Positions 63,949-64,000 of a stretch of DNA of 64,000 bases are shown piece by piece (within the stretch, counting starts at the first letter, position 1; each line of letters starts with the position of its first letter). The notes below the pieces were generated by a model that saw nothing but the letters and a program-made list of their open reading frames with translations, had not been told where the DNA came from and did no database searches. This stretch comes from Pseudonocardia parietis (lineage in GTDB: Bacteria; Actinomycetota; Actinomycetes; Mycobacteriales; Pseudonocardiaceae), in contig NZ_JAGINU010000001.1 in the NCBI RefSeq assembly GCF_017876315.1, positions 5,084,001 through 5,148,000 on the forward strand, read 5' to 3'. Position numbers and translations under genes: made by a program.

Positions 63949-64000
63949 GGAATTCGGCCCCGTTCGCGGCAGCGGGCCGCCGGGCGTGCGGCCGGGCCCG

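Overview
This 64 kb window is very GC-rich and reads as a chromosomal segment of an actinobacterium, most likely of the order Pseudonocardiales (Pseudonocardia-like). The support is inferential. There is a mycofactocin-type short-chain dehydrogenase, a tmsAB pair for 10-methyl branched fatty acids, and an RNase H/CobC, zinc-ribbon, Nif3, CobC block in the order known from Mycobacterium. Group-2 sigma factor SigB, many GTG starts, many 4-bp GTGA/ATGA gene overlaps and an actinobacterial class A RNase P RNA also fit. No tRNA, rRNA, CRISPR array, transposase or prophage gene was recognised.

Layout. (1) 1-16.0 kb holds a polyhydroxyalkanoate (PHA) neighbourhood interrupted by housekeeping genes. 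It begins with a PHA-synthase-like protein that has lost its catalytic Cys and His, followed by a PhaZ-like hydrolase and a GNAT acetyltransferase. Next come DUF3039 and DUF3099 proteins, an ArsR repressor translationally coupled to AMP nucleosidase, a HhH-GPD glycosylase, a methyltransferase, Dtd, a YggT protein and a patatin. The main PHA locus follows: phaC, an HTH regulator and a phasin on the minus strand, divergent from a second Cys-nucleophile PHA-synthase-like gene. SigB lies just beyond. (2) 16.2-29 kb holds two flavin reductases, psuG with a HAD phosphatase, lactate permease with its GntR regulator and operator, a TetR regulator, an orphan ferric-siderophore binding lipoprotein, HtpG, a fused SecDF and a small helical-repeat protein.

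(3) 29.2-42.2 kb is accessory and regulator-rich. It carries a macrolide-type glycosyltransferase, an MFS efflux pump, a DUF6506-like gene divergent from a TetR regulator across a perfect operator, and an overlapping DUF418-kinase-response regulator operon. A secreted serine beta-lactamase-like protein, a VOC protein and an ArsR-SRPBCC operon with a leaderless-looking start come next. A rifampicin monooxygenase (rox) with a 19-bp rifamycin-associated element and a Doc-type toxin-antitoxin pair with its own operator complete the segment. (4) 42.3-56 kb is mostly oxidative catabolism and transport. It holds a nitroreductase, a Baeyer-Villiger monooxygenase divergent from a mycofactocin-type dehydrogenase, a CPBP protease, rnpB, SelO, an AraC regulator divergent from an aldehyde dehydrogenase and LLM flavin monooxygenase, a BASS transporter, and a TauE plus ArsB/SLC13 pair.

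(5) 56-64 kb is conserved core: a small unknown protein, the four-gene overlapping block ending in RNase H/CobC, a low-molecular-weight tyrosine phosphatase, and tmsAB. Three large symmetric intergenic palindromes (near 9.96, 47.28 and 56.05 kb) are not explained by the genes around them. The most distinctive observations are the PHA-synthase pseudoenzyme, the rox control element, the Doc module, the stacked short palindromes in the PHA divergent promoter and the unexplained palindromes. No clearly unprecedented multi-gene system was identified with confidence.
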